A stretch of 64,000 bases of DNA from contig JAHEWK010000001.1 in assembly GCA_020740775.1 (NCBI GenBank), forward strand, positions 1 to 64,000. Reading direction: 5' to 3'. Every line of letters begins with the position of its first letter. Positions within the stretch are counted from its first letter, which is position 1. A program made the position numbers and the translations under genes. Shown here one piece after another: positions 33,776 to 45,914 of the stretch. The DNA comes from Ilyonectria destructans. Its lineage: Eukaryota; Ascomycota; Sordariomycetes; Hypocreales; Nectriaceae. The notes beneath the pieces were generated by a model, which saw only the letters and a list, made by a program, of their open reading frames with translations, had not been told where the DNA came from and searched no databases.

Positions 33776-35880
33776 TTCCTACGGTTAATAAAACCTGGTT
33801 TTGGACATACCCGGAACACAGCGACGTGCTTGGTCTTAATCGTGAAACGTTCTCGGCAAAACAGATACGAAGGAAAAATACAAGTTTGAGATGAACGAAT
33901 TACTGGGCGACATGATTGGAAAGGCTAGTTAGTCGAAGCTTGGCTGGCTTGAGCGTCAGTAAGTCGGGCAAGAAGTGGTGTGCTAGAGTACCAAACCAGC
34001 CAGCAGCGGAGTAATCAGCATCGGCACGGTCACCACAGCTAAGGTTCGACAGACCATTTCTCTGTGGCTCGGGTCTAGTGGGGGACTCGCATCTTAGACA
34101 AGAATATTATCAAACCAGCTGTCCCATAGAAACGAAATTTCTCTATGCGCTCATGCGGTTGATTATGAAGCACCAATTTCCAGCAAAGCTGTAGAGTGAG
34201 GCAGGTAACTTTCCCTCTTCAAGACCGTCATTGACGTTCAGTATCCATGTCGCGACGATTGCTCGGAGGCTCTTGGTATCATCGAGTGTGTGAGACGGAT
34301 AGATTTCATGGCTGCCAATTGTAGGCGGCCATTCACACAAAGCTTTCGCCATGGCCATAGAGTAGCACCCACTTGCAATAACCCTGCCCAAAGCTACAGA
34401 GGAGCCATCCATTCATCTAGGCCCCAGCCAGGGCTTCTGGACATTCGCCGCTCGAGAGGGGTCAGACGACACCCCCTAAAACCTTCAAAGACTTTGTCTA
34501 CAATGACACACCGATGTTGTCGCTTCATATTACTTATTCAACGACGCTACACTTGCGGTCCACTCCTGACCACACATCCTCATGGATGTAATAGGGCAGC
34601 AAGCACTCCTCCGCGGCTGGCCACTTGTGATGGCAGGTGAAGCACTTTATTAGTGATGGGGATGGGTTGACGGCTTGGGCGGCTTGGGCGACTCGAGCGA
34701 TGGCGTTATCCTTGCCACGACCACGACCACTTCACGCCATCAGCACCCGCTTCCAGCTTTCCTCAGTCATTCAGTCTTCAGGTGTTTCCGTCTAGAACAT
34801 GGCTCTTGCTGCCTTCAGATTATTTTCCTCGAAGGTCGCCATAGGTGCGTTAGGACCCCTCGCTTTGGGAAATTGACGGCACGGCACAAGCAATAAAAAG
34901 GCCGATCCTCGCTTTTCTTCGACGGTTGACTAAGTTAGGGGGGGGGGGGGACCAAACAATGGTGTGCGGCGACTCTGATGCTCTTCTAATACCTTTCGCC
35001 AACTGGATAAAGGCAAACTTGTTCAAAACTGTTGGTTTTGGCCCTGCAGTCGTACGGGGTGAAGCGAGAGTTAAGGACCAACCTCCCGGGCCATGGTATA
35101 TTATCACTCGCAAGCAATGCGATTACGCCGGCCCACCAGAAACGTGATAGTAGTGCTTGGTAGAGACCACCAGGAGAATTACTGGTTGACTGGGGTTCTG
35201 TTGCCCCCAGCCTGGGTTAAGATTGAAGGGGAGATGGGGAAAAGGTGACCCGGGTTCAAGGTCTTTGCCGCATAAAACCTAAGACCTTCAAATCTCAGAG
35301 CGTCGTATTACTAAATTGTCTTCATTCTGTGCTATCAAACGGATTGTTGAATTGTGTCGACACTTGGCGGGGGCCTCTTACATGCGGTCTGGCCTCCAAA
35401 TCTCCATATAACCCGTCTCCCGTCCTAATTTAGGTCTCGCGTTCTCTTTCCAAGAGGTATGATTTGAGGAATCCCGAGTTGCATCACAAGTGCCGTGGAC
35501 CATTGCCACTTCAGACTTTGTGAAACATCTACCTCGGCTTTTCGGGCGCGTCTACGAACCCGAAAGCTAATCCGGTCGGCATGTATAATCATAGAGTCGT
35601 ATGCTATTCGGCAGCATGTAGATAAGCTTTCTGCCAAGAACGGCAAGTCTTGTGTTACCTCAATTGCTATTCAATTCTAGGGACACGGTGAGATTGGTGG
35701 ACATCGGGATTGAGAACATTTAACGGTCTCCTTATAAGCGGAAACCCCGAACTGAAGGGCTTTCGGGAAGTTAAAATTTCCCGTCAATCATTCATTACCG
35801 TCTCTCTCCCACACTTTCCCATAGTGACGTACTTACTACTTGTGCTGCAGAGGATCAACTGCTCCTGAGTGACCGTCAAA
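33776..35880. other. Intergenic region, possibly with decayed coding remnants
   Basis: A minus frame at 34412-34143 is open for 89 codons but unrecognised. A run of 12 G bases lies near 34938-34950. The last 150 bp are probably the promoter of the SDR gene (CT-rich stretch about 35795-35820). Confidence 0.4.
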
Positions 35881-36808
35881 ATGAAGATGCAAGGACGAAC
35901 ATTTGTTATCACGGGCGGGTAATTCCTCACTATTAAATAAAACACCTCGCTTCAACAGCACTGCTCACACCACTTACAGCGCCTCGGGCCTTGGACGTGC
36001 TTGCGTTCAAGACATCGTCCGGAATGGCGGCGCCGCCGCCATTCTGGACTTGAACAAGAACCTCGGCCACGCTCTTATTGAGCAACTTGGATTGTCGGTC
36101 ATGTTATTCCCCTGCGATGTCTCCGACACTGAAAGCATCGCCGCTGCTGTGCAAGGAGCGGTGGACTGGTCCCAGGAAACGGGCAAACTGCTTGGCGGTA
36201 TTATCACCGCTGCTGGCGTGGGAACTCCGTCCTTGGTATGGCTTCATGTCCCTGCCCCGCAATGGCTTATGAGCTGTGGTACTTGGAGAGAGCTACTAAT
36301 ATGGGCTTAGATCCTGGACGGTGACTATAAACCCTGCTCCTTAGAACACGTCGACTTCGTTTTAAATATCAACCTCCGGGGCACGCTCGACCCGATCCGC
36401 CAAATCCTGCCCCACCTAGCCGCCGTACCACCTGAAGGACCAGATGGCGAGCGCGGTGTGGTGATCATGGTGGCCAGCTCCGCTGCTTTCGAGGGTCAGT
36501 CGGGGCTGGTGGTCTACGCGGCGAGCAAAGGTGCCGTGGTTTCTATGACACTGCCCATGGCGCGGGATCTGGGCCGGTATGGTATCCGCGTGGTGACGAT
36601 TGCGCCGGGTCTATTCGACACAGGCATGACAAAACCCATGAGGCAAGAGGATCGCAAGCGTTTGGCAGGAGTCATGGAGTTTCCTCAGCGGGCAGGGCAG
36701 CCCGAGGAGTTTGCCAGCTTGGCTAAGCAGGCAATTGAGAATGTTCTGTTAAATGGCGAGGTAATCCGGCTTGATGGTGCGGCGAGGCTGCCGAGCAAGC
36801 TTCTATAA
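35881..36808 (+). CDS. Short-chain dehydrogenase, 3-hydroxyacyl-CoA dehydrogenase type-2-like
   Basis: Three exons: 35881-35918, 35980-36235 and 36311-36808, with GT..AG introns of 61 and 75 nt; 263 residues. The spliced start reads FVITGGASGLGRA, the TGxxxGxG NAD-binding loop, split by intron 1 in phase 2. Further on are the Asp after the second strand (AILDLNKN), CDVSDTES, a NINLRGT helix start, MVASSAAFEGQ with the catalytic Ser, and YAASKGA with the catalytic Tyr and Lys. Length and the late Rossmann pattern fit the HSD10-like branch (3-hydroxyacyl-CoA or 2-methyl-3-hydroxybutyryl-CoA dehydrogenase). It may act in beta-oxidation or as a tailoring reductase with the nearby P450. No break is visible. 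Confidence 0.8.
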
Positions 36809-38144
36809 GCTGCAGGAAGTTGGCATGGTGAGTTTGGAATAATTAATGACGGAATTGAATTTACCGCACACACTTATTCTTGTTCTGCAGCAAATTATCT
36901 CTATGATATCAGCCCATCGCTAGTCAGAAAGAGCGTGTGAATACAAGGAATATGTTTGCCTCATACACCGGCCACTGGCATTGGGGCTAAAGGCCTCTCG
37001 CCATCTTGGATAGTGCACCACATGGCCATATGCCACTATTGGGGGGGGGCGTAGTCCTCACCAACCCCGCCTTTTTTTCCTGTTCATGTTGTTGTCTAGC
37101 AACGTAATCCTCATCAAGCATGACTCAACTGCTTCCCTTGATCGTTTTGCCGTCTCCCGGGGTGACTTTACCGATCTTGGTGGCGGAGGTTTGTTCAGAG
37201 TTTAGAGTGGATTCAGAGTGTACAAAGGACCATTTCAAAGACTGGTCCTAAGAAAAAGCAATTATGCCATTAACCCTAGGTTAAGTACATTAAGTACTTT
37301 TCAGTTTATCTAATTATTCACTAAAGCATGCTAAGTTCATGGTCGGCAGAAGGCCTTAGCCGGCAGTGTGACATCCCCAACAGCTCTAAATATATAGAGG
37401 AGTTAGCGGATAACTTATTGCTGGGCAACATAGCTTGTATCTTTAGGTATCTGACTAGTATTAAAAGATGTGGTGTCTCTAGCGCGGGACCGGACCGTTG
37501 AAATGCTCCCCTGTAATGCAACGTTAGATGGGGGCCATCGAGCGGGGGGCTTTGATCATGATCAACCAATTACACCTCCTTGAGTCCGCGGAACGAGAGG
37601 GTTCCTATTCGCCAAGCTGGAGGGTCTTGGCGCCGAGTGGCCCCTTGCTAGTACCTATAGAAACAGAAGTGGAAATAAATTCCGTCAATTTAGCTGTTGT
37701 TTCAAGTAGTTTACTCCCAGACAAGGTATAGCGTAAGTAATTTGCGACTCAGGGTCTATGTAGCATAACTAAGTTACGACACTGCCTCAGGCGAAACTCC
37801 GCAGTTATAAGCCCACCTGCGGAGTTTGTCAACAAATGTTACTGCGTAGGCACGATGTCCGGTTCTGCTTCGTGTACCTGGATCGGCGTTCAATTTTAAA
37901 GTTATCCCTTACAAGGTTGAATGACTCGGATATGATCACTTCTCCGACTCTGCGACTGGTCGGTGTGCCGGACTTCTCGTAAGGTCCGTTGCTATTTGAC
38001 CTTCGGGTCGGGGCGATACAGATGAGTTGCTACGGCTAGCGCGGGCAATCTAGGAGAATGTAGACTTAGAAAGATGAGAATTCACAAAGGACTTAATTCC
38101 ATTTGCAGTTAATATCTATGATGATTGTCATTCCATAAAAGAGG
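36809..38144. other. Intergenic region between SDR and P450
   Basis: No supported gene. Short frames (minus 37321-37569, plus 37528-37731) are unrecognised. A run of nine G bases is near 37045. Confidence 0.4.
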
Positions 38145-38152
38145 TATATAAA
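38145..38152 (+). promoter_or_regulatory. TATA box of the P450 gene
   Basis: TATATAAA lies about 83 bp upstream of the P450 ATG at 38235, a plausible position for a fungal TATA element. Confidence 0.5.
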
Positions 38153-38234
38153 CCCCTCCGCCATTCAATATCAGTCGTCACAGCGAACAGCAGCATCATC
38201 GTCCGGGCAGGCATTATCTTCCACTCCATTCGAT

Positions 38235-40038
38235 ATGATCCAAGACTTACTGTATACCCGACTTCACTCTGAAGCTATCTGCTTCACCTTGGGGGTCATT
38301 CTCTTGACCTTTGTATTTTGGTACCATCGCGAGGATGCTCCATTTCCAGGATTTAAGCTCGCTGGAAAGAAACCAGGCGATTGGCTAAACCAGGCAGCGA
38401 GAAAGCGATGGGAAACCGAACCTACTAAAATACTGAAAGAGGGTTTCAAACAGGTACGTTGGGGGCAACTTAGCATGGAGTTATGGACAAAAGCCCTTCA
38501 CCGGAGGAGAGGGCTGATGGCATCGCAGACGGGTGGCCGACCCTTCCAGGTCATGACCGAAGCCGGTCCATTAGTGATGATCCCTACAACCTTGTGCGAT
38601 GAAATCCGCAGCGACCATCGTTTGTCTTTCGGAGGATTTCTTGAACGTGTAAGTCTACCAAGATATGCCTTGCCATCACCTCCGACCAAATCCACTGACC
38701 GGTGCCATTGTACAGCAACAAATGACAAATTTCAACGGACTTGATGTTTTACATCTCGGATCTCATGGAGATATTATTCAGGGCACGATCCGGAAACATC
38801 TCACGCAGGCGTTGGGGGGGCTGACTGAAATTCTGTCTGAAGAGGCTGCTCTGGTTCTAAACGATCAATTGCCCGCAGGGAAAGGTGTGCTTTCCATCTA
38901 CCATCTTCGAGCTCATCCATAGGGATATTTTGGCTCGATCCCCTTCATTTTCCGGCTTACTAATGGCCTGTAGGAGAGTGGCAACAAACCAAGTTCGTCA
39001 TGACTTCGGCCCAGGTAGCAGCACACCTCTCTGCCCGAGTCCTTCTTGGCGAGCGTCTGTGCCATAACAAAGAATGGATCGATATTTCTATTGCCTTCTC
39101 TATTATTGCGCTACATTCACAAGCCTCTTTACGAGCATGGCCGGTGGTACTCCGTCCCCTTGTTCACCGAGTTCTTCCACAGCTTCGGTATCTCAGAAGC
39201 CTGACAAACAAGGCTCGAGCGATCATTGAACCGGAGCTGGCAGACAGACGAAACTTTCCCCCTGGCATGGTGAAACCACAAGACGCTCTATCCTGGTTAG
39301 ATGAGGTTCGTGGGGATCAACCCTTTGACGTTGTTTCCGGTCAACTCTTCCTCACTTTTGCCGCAATCCACACTACTTCAACCGTTCTGACGGCGCTGAT
39401 GTATGACATAATTGCTAACCCCGAGTACATTGACTTACTGCGGGAAGAAATCGTCAGCGTATTGAAAAAAGACGGTGGATGGAAAAAGACGAGTTTGTAC
39501 AAGATGAAGTTGATGGATAGTTGCATGAAAGAGAGCCAGCGACTCAATATCCTTGGTCATCGTAAGTACTGTGTCACTCTAATCCTTTGACGAGCTAGAC
39601 TGCTCACTTACGCTCACCAGATATGATGAATCGCCGAGTAGAGGCTCCAATAACTCTGTCTGATGGCACTTATTTAGCCAAAGGCGTTCACCTCACCGTC
39701 CCTACCTACCACATGCGGGATCCCGAATTTTTGGCGAGAGCCCGGACAAGTTCGACGGTCATCGTTTCCTCCGCATGCGAGAGCAACCTGGGCAAGAGAA
39801 CAAATGGCAGTTCGTCAGCACTAGTCCGCAGTTTCTGAGTTTCGGTCATGGCAAACACGCATGCCCGGGCAGGTTCTTTGCCAGCAATGAGATCAAGATT
39901 GCGTTGGCACATCTAATCCTGAGGTACGACTGGAGGTTTATTGGTGATGTACCAAGAAGCAAGGAGGCCCATCGTTTCGTGCCGGATCCGGATGTTCTCA
40001 TCGCCTACAGAGCGAGAGATCCAGAGGTTCAACTGTAG
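38235..40038 (+). pseudogene. Fungal cytochrome P450 with one frameshift
   Basis: Five exons by family fit: 38235-38453, 38529-38648, 38716-38884, 38974-39561 and 39621-40038. Introns are GT..AG; the one at 38885-38973 has a CTAAT branch-like sequence. An N-terminal membrane anchor (CFTLGVILLTFVFWY) is followed by AHLSARVLLGE, an I-helix FAAIHTTSTVLT, a K-helix KESQRL (ExxR), and the heme loop FGHGKHACPGRFFA with the Cys ligand, all present. Between exon 5's VHLTVPTYHMRDPEF and FDGHRFLRMRE the frame shifts by one base at the T run 39728-39732. It resembles fungal P450s of terpenoid or other secondary-metabolite tailoring. Either recently inactivated or an assembly slip. Confidence 0.8.
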
Positions 40039-40640
40039 CATTGTGTTACTCGAAAGACATTTTTTCCGGAGGGCTCGGTTCGATTGTAAGCTTCAGACCC
40101 ACGCCAAGCCTATTAACAGCGTCATAAGCAGAACTCATCGTGGGGTCGTTTTGCGGAGTAATTTCGGGAAATCTTATGCGATTACACAACTACCATCTGA
40201 TAAGTGCCCGGGGCCGCGCACGCAAATATCTCGACGGCCAGCGGCCCAATCAAGGCCGTTCCGGATCCTGGGGGACTGCTACACTCCGGCGGTGCGTTTA
40301 ATCTAGGAGCGGCGCCGTATAGGCTACTGGTCATCGGGATGTTTGCATATATAGCGCTGGGAAGGGATCGGGGGCTAGGCTCCGCTACAAGGACTACGAG
40401 ATAATAATGCACTAATCCTACGGCTCTTTAATCTTTAAAAATACGTCTTCTAAATATATACATATATAACTATATAAAGACCCTACTAGACGGCCGGCTT
40501 ACTGTCGACGAGAGGCAGCCCGCCTCCTTTCTAGCCGGGTCCAGCACCCCCAATAGCCCTGGCCCCAAGTCGGACCTGGTCTCGGGCCTGAGCCTGGGTT
40601 ATCGGGCACGAGGGTCCCTACCTGTACCCGTATCTGGCCC
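40039..40640. other. Gap at the edge of the Crypton-like element
   Basis: No supported gene. Composition changes from about 40450 on, towards the GC-rich element to the right. Confidence 0.35.
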
Positions 40641-42700
40641 TGACCCTGGCCCTGTAGGCGGCGCTATTTGAGCTCGTCGACGAGCCGGTTCAAGCTCCGG
40701 CCGGCGTGTAAGAGCTCTAGCTCTGCAACAGCCTCCTTCTTGCTCTTACCGGACGCCATACGGGCCAAGAGCTCGTCCCAGATCATCTTCCGGCGACAGA
40801 ACTGCACCCTGACCCCGTTCCCCGGGCGCCAGCGGCTTCCCTATATCTCTTCTAGCACCCGTACGGCCGGCTGGCCTGCAATCCCTTCCTCCCACTCCTT
40901 CCAGACGTCCCGCACCGTAAAGACCCTAGCCAGAGCTGTAACGACGGGTATACTTGGGACCAGAGGCTTTGGGGCCAGGGCCAGGGCCGAAGCCGGAGCC
41001 ATATTGAGATTCAAGGTAGGAGCTGTCGATAGCGCCAGCGCCATTGATGGCCCGGCTCCGAAGTAGCCGGTGAAGGTGATAGGGGCCTTGCCCTGGAGGA
41101 GATCATCAAGGCCGCCCTGAATCCCCTCTAGCCGGGTCTCTAGCCGGATGGCGAGCCGCTGGCTATTCTGTAAGAGGGTCTCGCGCGTGCTCTCTAAGAC
41201 GCCGCTTAGCTCTGGCAGCGCGCGTCGTACGAGCAGGCTGAACGGCTCCGTAGCCCCTACCGAGCGCATGGCGACGGCGAACTCATCCCACTCAGGCCCG
41301 TTAAAGGGGGCATAGGCGAAGAAGGGTAGCGACGGGTAGCGGGGCTGTAAAACAGCCAGGTCCTGTAAGAGTACTATATATAGGCGCCGTATGAGCTTAA
41401 GAAAGCCGTCAGCAGCCACATCGTCGTCGTCGAGGCCCCCTTCTGCTCAGTATTGCCGGCGCGTATATACTTCAAAGCGGGGCTCCCACTCTTCAATCTA
41501 CAGCCAGAGCTGCCTTTATAAGATATATAGAGGTTTATGGGCTGCACGTATAAGAAAGTAGTCCCCTGAGGATGCTGAGAAGCCGGCGACGATATATATA
41601 AACTTACGCGGTAGGGGCATAAGATAGGCCTGGCAGAATATACTCTGGTTCTAGCGGCCGGTCTATAAGATCTAGGCGAGTAATATGCTGTGGGTCTCTG
41701 CGTTCTGGGCGTCTATTCTGCGCAAGAGGTGTGTTTTTTTTAATATTATCAGGCCGGCGGCGCTGAAGATATACCAGGTCTCTTATAGCTGTGTCGGGTA
41801 TGAGAGCTCCTGCTTACAGTCCCGTCTAATAAGAACCTTAATCCGATATCAGTTCTAATAGTATCGGAAGAATAGGGGAGGCTTGCTAGTAATATACTAG
41901 CACTAGAAGAAGAGCTATACTAGGGCTTTTATATATAGAATAAGGAGTTCTTATACCGGAGGGCGCCTATAAACTTCTTTCTTACTATCTTATTTAGCTT
42001 GCTATTTTATAAAAGGTTTATAAGGCAGCTATATAGAGTTAGGCCTTCTGAAAGCAGATAGTCAAGTAGGGATAGATCTACAAGCTCTATCTTATAGCGG
42101 TTCCCCCCCTATAAGAGGTAGTAGTAGCCGAAGAGGAGGTTGATATATATAAAGAGGTTTTGCAGTATATATACAGCCCCGCTAAAAAGAAGATCCTAAA
42201 TCCAGAGCTATTTATCGGGGGAATAGCCGGCCTGGATTCTATTGGTTCTGCGGTCTTTAAAGAAGGCGTAGTTATGCTTCCCCCGCTGCCGGCCCCGTTA
42301 CTCAAGAAAGCCTTATATAGCGGCGCCCCGGGGTTCTCTATATTCGCTTTGCCGTAAGCCACCTGGAGCCGCCAGAGCTCGATAACAGCCGCGATATAGG
42401 CGTCGATAGTGCTCCTCGTAAGCAGGGATCCTTTAGTAAGGTCTACTGGTACTGCAGCTGTCGCAAGGGCCGTAGGTGGCATATAGCCCTCGCGGTCGTC
42501 CGCGAGCAGCTCGGCGGCCTCAGCTAAGGGGATTTCTAGGACTTCGGCTAGGCTTTCGGCCTCTGCCAGGGCCGCGGCCTCGAGCTGCTCCTGTTCGAGC
42601 TGTTGCTGTAGCTGTACGCCTCGCCTTTGCCCTTACCCCTACCCCGCGCCCGTGGCTTCTTCTGCAGTAGTATTATGCGTCGTAAGAGGACATTCTCTTT
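40641..42700 (-). mobile_element. Decayed Crypton-like element (CBF3 domain 2 plus GCR1_C type)
   Basis: Read leftwards on the minus strand. A coiled-coil leader (LQQQLEQEQLEAAAL, about 42610) precedes MPPTALATAAVPVDLTKGSL then STIDAYIAAVIELWRLQ (about 42480-42360). Next is a long segment with many stops (INLLFGYYYLL near 42110) that follows the CBF3-subunit/Ndc10 domain 2. Then a well-preserved stretch, 41419-40841 (LQPRYPSLPFFAYAPFNGPE), ends in DVWKEWEEGIAGQPAVR, the GCR1_C DNA-binding domain, near 40860. The combination is typical of Crypton-type tyrosine-recombinase elements in ascomycetes. Stops and AT-shift in the middle fit RIP. Cryptons have no TIRs, so the ends are not defined here. 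Confidence 0.65.
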
Positions 42701-42841
42701 GAGCTATGCCGCCAGCTTGTCCGGCGTTACGAGCTCGCCGTCGGGCCAGCTATAGAGCGAGCCGTCTGCCGCAGCCCGAGGCGTATGGCACCAGGCCTAT
42801 ATTTATTCGTCTGTTAGCCGCCGAGGGGGTCCTACTTACAA

Positions 42842-42880
42842 GGGGGGGAAAGGGGGGGGGGGGGGGGGGGGGGGGGGCGG
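42842..42880. repeat. Poly-G tract
   Basis: A run of G broken only by AAA near 42850, with 25 or more consecutive G bases to about 42877. It lies in the GC-rich region upstream of the Crypton-like coding remains. Confidence 0.85.
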
Positions 42881-43167
42881 CCGGGGGACGCGGCTTCCAC
42901 TCCCGCTGCTTCGCCGCGTAACTCCGCGCCGTGTTTGCCGGCTGTTCGTCCTTCTTTGCCTGGAGGCCCGCCCTCCGGGCAGGCGGGACGGGCGGGCTCG
43001 TCGGCGGCTATCTCGGTCGATCGGGGCCCTTCGATGTGGTGTTTTTCTTAGGCTAGGTAGGCTGGAGGCCTGATAAATGGGGGGAACTTATCAAATGCAC
43101 TTATCAAGCGTCACGCGTCCAATTTTAGAGGGACGGGTACCCGTCCGCCTATTAGCCGCACGTATGG

Positions 43168-43670
43168 TGGCACATTAGGCACGGTCCGCCAACAGTCGAA
43201 AAGCCAAAATCGTAAATTTTCATCGCCTTTGAATATGGGCTGCAGCCCCTATAGCCCGCTATAAGATATAGGGCTCTAGCCACTATAGCTCACTATAACC
43301 TGCAATTTTTTCAGCAGGTTACAGTGGCTCCAGCTCCTAGCTTTATAGCAAGCTATATCTACACCAGCAAGCCTCCTACTAGATGCAGGGCTGTAGCTAC
43401 TATGGCCCGCTGTATTAAAGAAGGCTGCAGCCAATGTAGCCCTGTGCAAGAGGCAGGGCTGCGGCTGCTGTAGCCCGTTGCGTGGCCCGTTGCATGAGAG
43501 AGGGCTGCGGCTGCTGGAGCTTAGTGCGAAAGTGAGGGCTCCAGCTGCTAGAGCTTGCTATATCATAGTGGGTTATAGTGGGCTATAGTGGCTGCAGCCC
43601 TATATTCAACTTTCTAGAAACTTTGCGGTTTTGGGTTTTCGACCGTTGGCGGACCATGCCTAATGTGCCA
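43168..43670. mobile_element. Foldback MITE with long inverted ends
   Basis: The ends TGGCACATTAGGCACGGTCC at 43168 and its inverted partner ending at 43670 match over about 49 bp (GGTCCGCCAAC, GTCGAAAA, CCAAAA all shared), and the similarity continues inward with GGCTGCAGCC and CTATAGCCCGCTATA words. The middle repeats AGGGCTGCGGCTGCTG-type words several times. No coding capacity. The bases outside each end do not show a clear target duplication. Length 503 bp. Confidence 0.75.
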
Positions 43671-43699
43671 GAGAAGATCAACGCACGGGCTCGCTGCTA

Positions 43700-45083
43700 C
43701 AGTGGGTGGCCAAAAGTTACGACACATTTTCTTGTACCCCGCTTTCCCTCTACCTACACCATAATCGACCCTCTACTTTAACGACGTATTGTGCAGCCAA
43801 TTCAGGTCAGAATGGTGTCGCAAATACATCATTCACCTCATACAAGAACGAGGATTGTTTGGAGGTACAATTCGGGTGTGTCCGCCGCCGCAATCGCACG
43901 CGAGGAGGGGCTAAGTCGGCACGCGATTTATGGTATCGTTCGGCGGTATCCCGACCAAAAGAGTGGTCAAGACCAACCCAAGCCCGGCCGGCCACGCAAG
44001 CTAGGAACTCGGGAAAAAAACAGGATCCTGAGGGTCATAGGGAATGACTCTCATATCCAAGTCAATGAATTGATCGATAAGGCCGGTTTGGACTGCTCAA
44101 GGAAGATGATTCTGACGTTCCTTAGAAGCGAGGGAATTATGCATTTTAAGTCACTTCTTCGGCCCTTTATCAGCGAGGCTACGGCCAGAAAACGCCTGCG
44201 CTTTGCTAGGCGATATGTGCATATGCCTAGCGATTTTTGGGAGTCTTGGACCTTCTCGGATGAAGTTATCGTTGCCCGGGGCGAGGGCCAGAGACGCAGT
44301 TGGTGCTTCTGCAAGCCGGTATGTTTTCCTAATGCGATTGTGCCCCCTCTGACTGTTCCTAGCACGAGAGACTATTCAGACAGAATGTTCAGGCCCGTAT
44401 CACTCCAACGAGACATTCGCAGATGTTTTTTAGCGCCTTCAACTATCTCAGGCGCATTCCAATGGTCCCTCTTTACGGCGATCCCGAATCTGAACGCGGC
44501 GGCGTTACGGCGCAAGTTCTGCTTGAATGCCTGCAGCAATACCTTCCTCGTATTGTCACCAGAAATAGCCGCTTTCAGCACGATAATTCATCACTTTTTC
44601 GGTCCCGATTGATGATGGGGTGGCTGCTGGAATGGTGTGAGAACAGAAGGGCCGAGGTAATAGACTGGCCGCCCTACAGCCCTGATCTCAACCCCATTGA
44701 AAACCTATGGGCTATCCTTAAAATAAGGATCTGCGAGCGATATCCTGAGCTCTCGACGATGCCTAAAAATGAGGAATCCAAGAAGCAATTAATTGAAGCC
44801 GCAATTGAGCTGTGGGAAGAAATTGAGCCGGAGGTGCTGCAGAATCTGATTTTTTTAATGAGGCGCAGGATGGAGGCGGTGATTCGCGCACGTAGCTGGT
44901 ATACAAAATATTGAAGAGGCTATTTGATACTCCATTCAATGGGCTACAGATTGATATATATAACTTTTTTATTAACCTCTATTCGATTTTGCTAGAATTT
45001 AATAAAGATGTAGCCTTCATTTGGTGGAGGTACTGTGACACGTGTTTGACTTGGGGTGTGTTGTAACTTTTGCAGCCCCACTG
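43700..45083 (+). mobile_element. Complete Tc1/mariner element, transposase frameshifted
   Basis: TIRs start CAGTGGGTGGCCAAAAGTTAC (left, 43700) and CAGTGGGGCTGCAAAAGTTAC (right, inverted, ending 45083); TA flanks both sides. The transposase reads plus-strand in two frames. Residues from 43791 include an HTH (VSAAAIAREEGLSRHAIYGI), a GRPRKLG hinge and TFSDEVI with the first Asp. Near 44415 the frame shifts, and 44423-44914 continues with PLYGDPESERGGV, QHDNSS (second Asp) and IDWPPYSPDLNPIENLW (Glu). I count 38 residues between second Asp and Glu. The sequence is hardly RIP-mutated, so this is a younger copy than its neighbours. Confidence 0.85.
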
Positions 45084-45400
45084 TAGTCCGCAGTACATTT
45101 TCCATGACGACCCGAAGTACTCGGATGCCCAACGGGCGGGGCGCCTAGACTCAAAAGGGAGTTTTGCAACAGTCCCCCCTATTGCCCACAGATACACAAT
45201 ACACACACATGTTTAAGGTGGAACAATTCATTACCTGGGCGGGAGAAATCTCTATATCTCCTCACTTCAAAGAGTTATGCTGTAGTGGACTACCCTGCAT
45301 CATAAGTGCCCTGGCGAGTGCGGGGACTGTAGTGGGGCCGCTGGGTCTCCTATTGACGCTAATAGGGCGCCAAGTTATAAAATATAAAATTGACGACTAA
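45084..45400. other. Gap, possible LINE 5' sequence
   Basis: A frame at 45164-45400 has no family features. It directly precedes the LINE ORF1 remains and may be 5' untranslated or ORF1-leading sequence. Confidence 0.35.
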
Positions 45401-45906
45401 GGGAAGAAATCGAACAAAAGCAGCTAATATGCAATAAGAACGACGACGAACGCGAGAACAATTGAATTGGAATGTGCGATAGATATAAGAAATAGAAATA
45501 GCAGCAACAGCACCGACGAGGGAGGAGCAATACTCCAGAGTGCGTTAAATTTATTAGGCCAGTACCGCGCTGAGTTCTAAGGGATAAAGGAGGCAATTAA
45601 GGAGCAAAGCAAATTATCCACAACCAGCAAGAGACTATCCGAGAGTTAAAGGAAGCAGCCGAGGGGCAGCTGAACTGTATACAAGATTTAAGCCAACAAT
45701 TCGAGGACACCAAGCAGCAGATAGGCCATGACCTGAAGCGAGCATACGAGCTGCTTGAAGCGATTGCATCGAGCGCCCCGGCTACCCCGCCGGTTTCTTT
45801 CGCTGACGTCACGCGCTTATCACCCTCATCCAAGTCTAGTAATATCGGAGTCGTCGGTCGATGGGTCAGTATCGGCGCCTTGGCTGCTTTCGAAGATCCG
45901 GTGTGA
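45401..45906 (+). pseudogene. LINE ORF1 (gag-like) fragment
   Basis: Plus-strand segments in neighbouring frames read LNLLGQYRAEF, then ETIRELKEAAEGQLNCIQDL and a coiled coil, then APATPPVSFADVTRLSPSSKSS, ending at a stop near 45906. The coiled coil followed by a SFADV.R.....SK(P/S)SN linker is the usual N-terminal part of ORF1 of Tad-like fungal LINEs. The RNA-binding and zinc-knuckle parts are absent. Frame changes and stops (e.g. TAA before GIKEA) show decay. Confidence 0.55.
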
Positions 45907-45914
45907 CCTGCACT

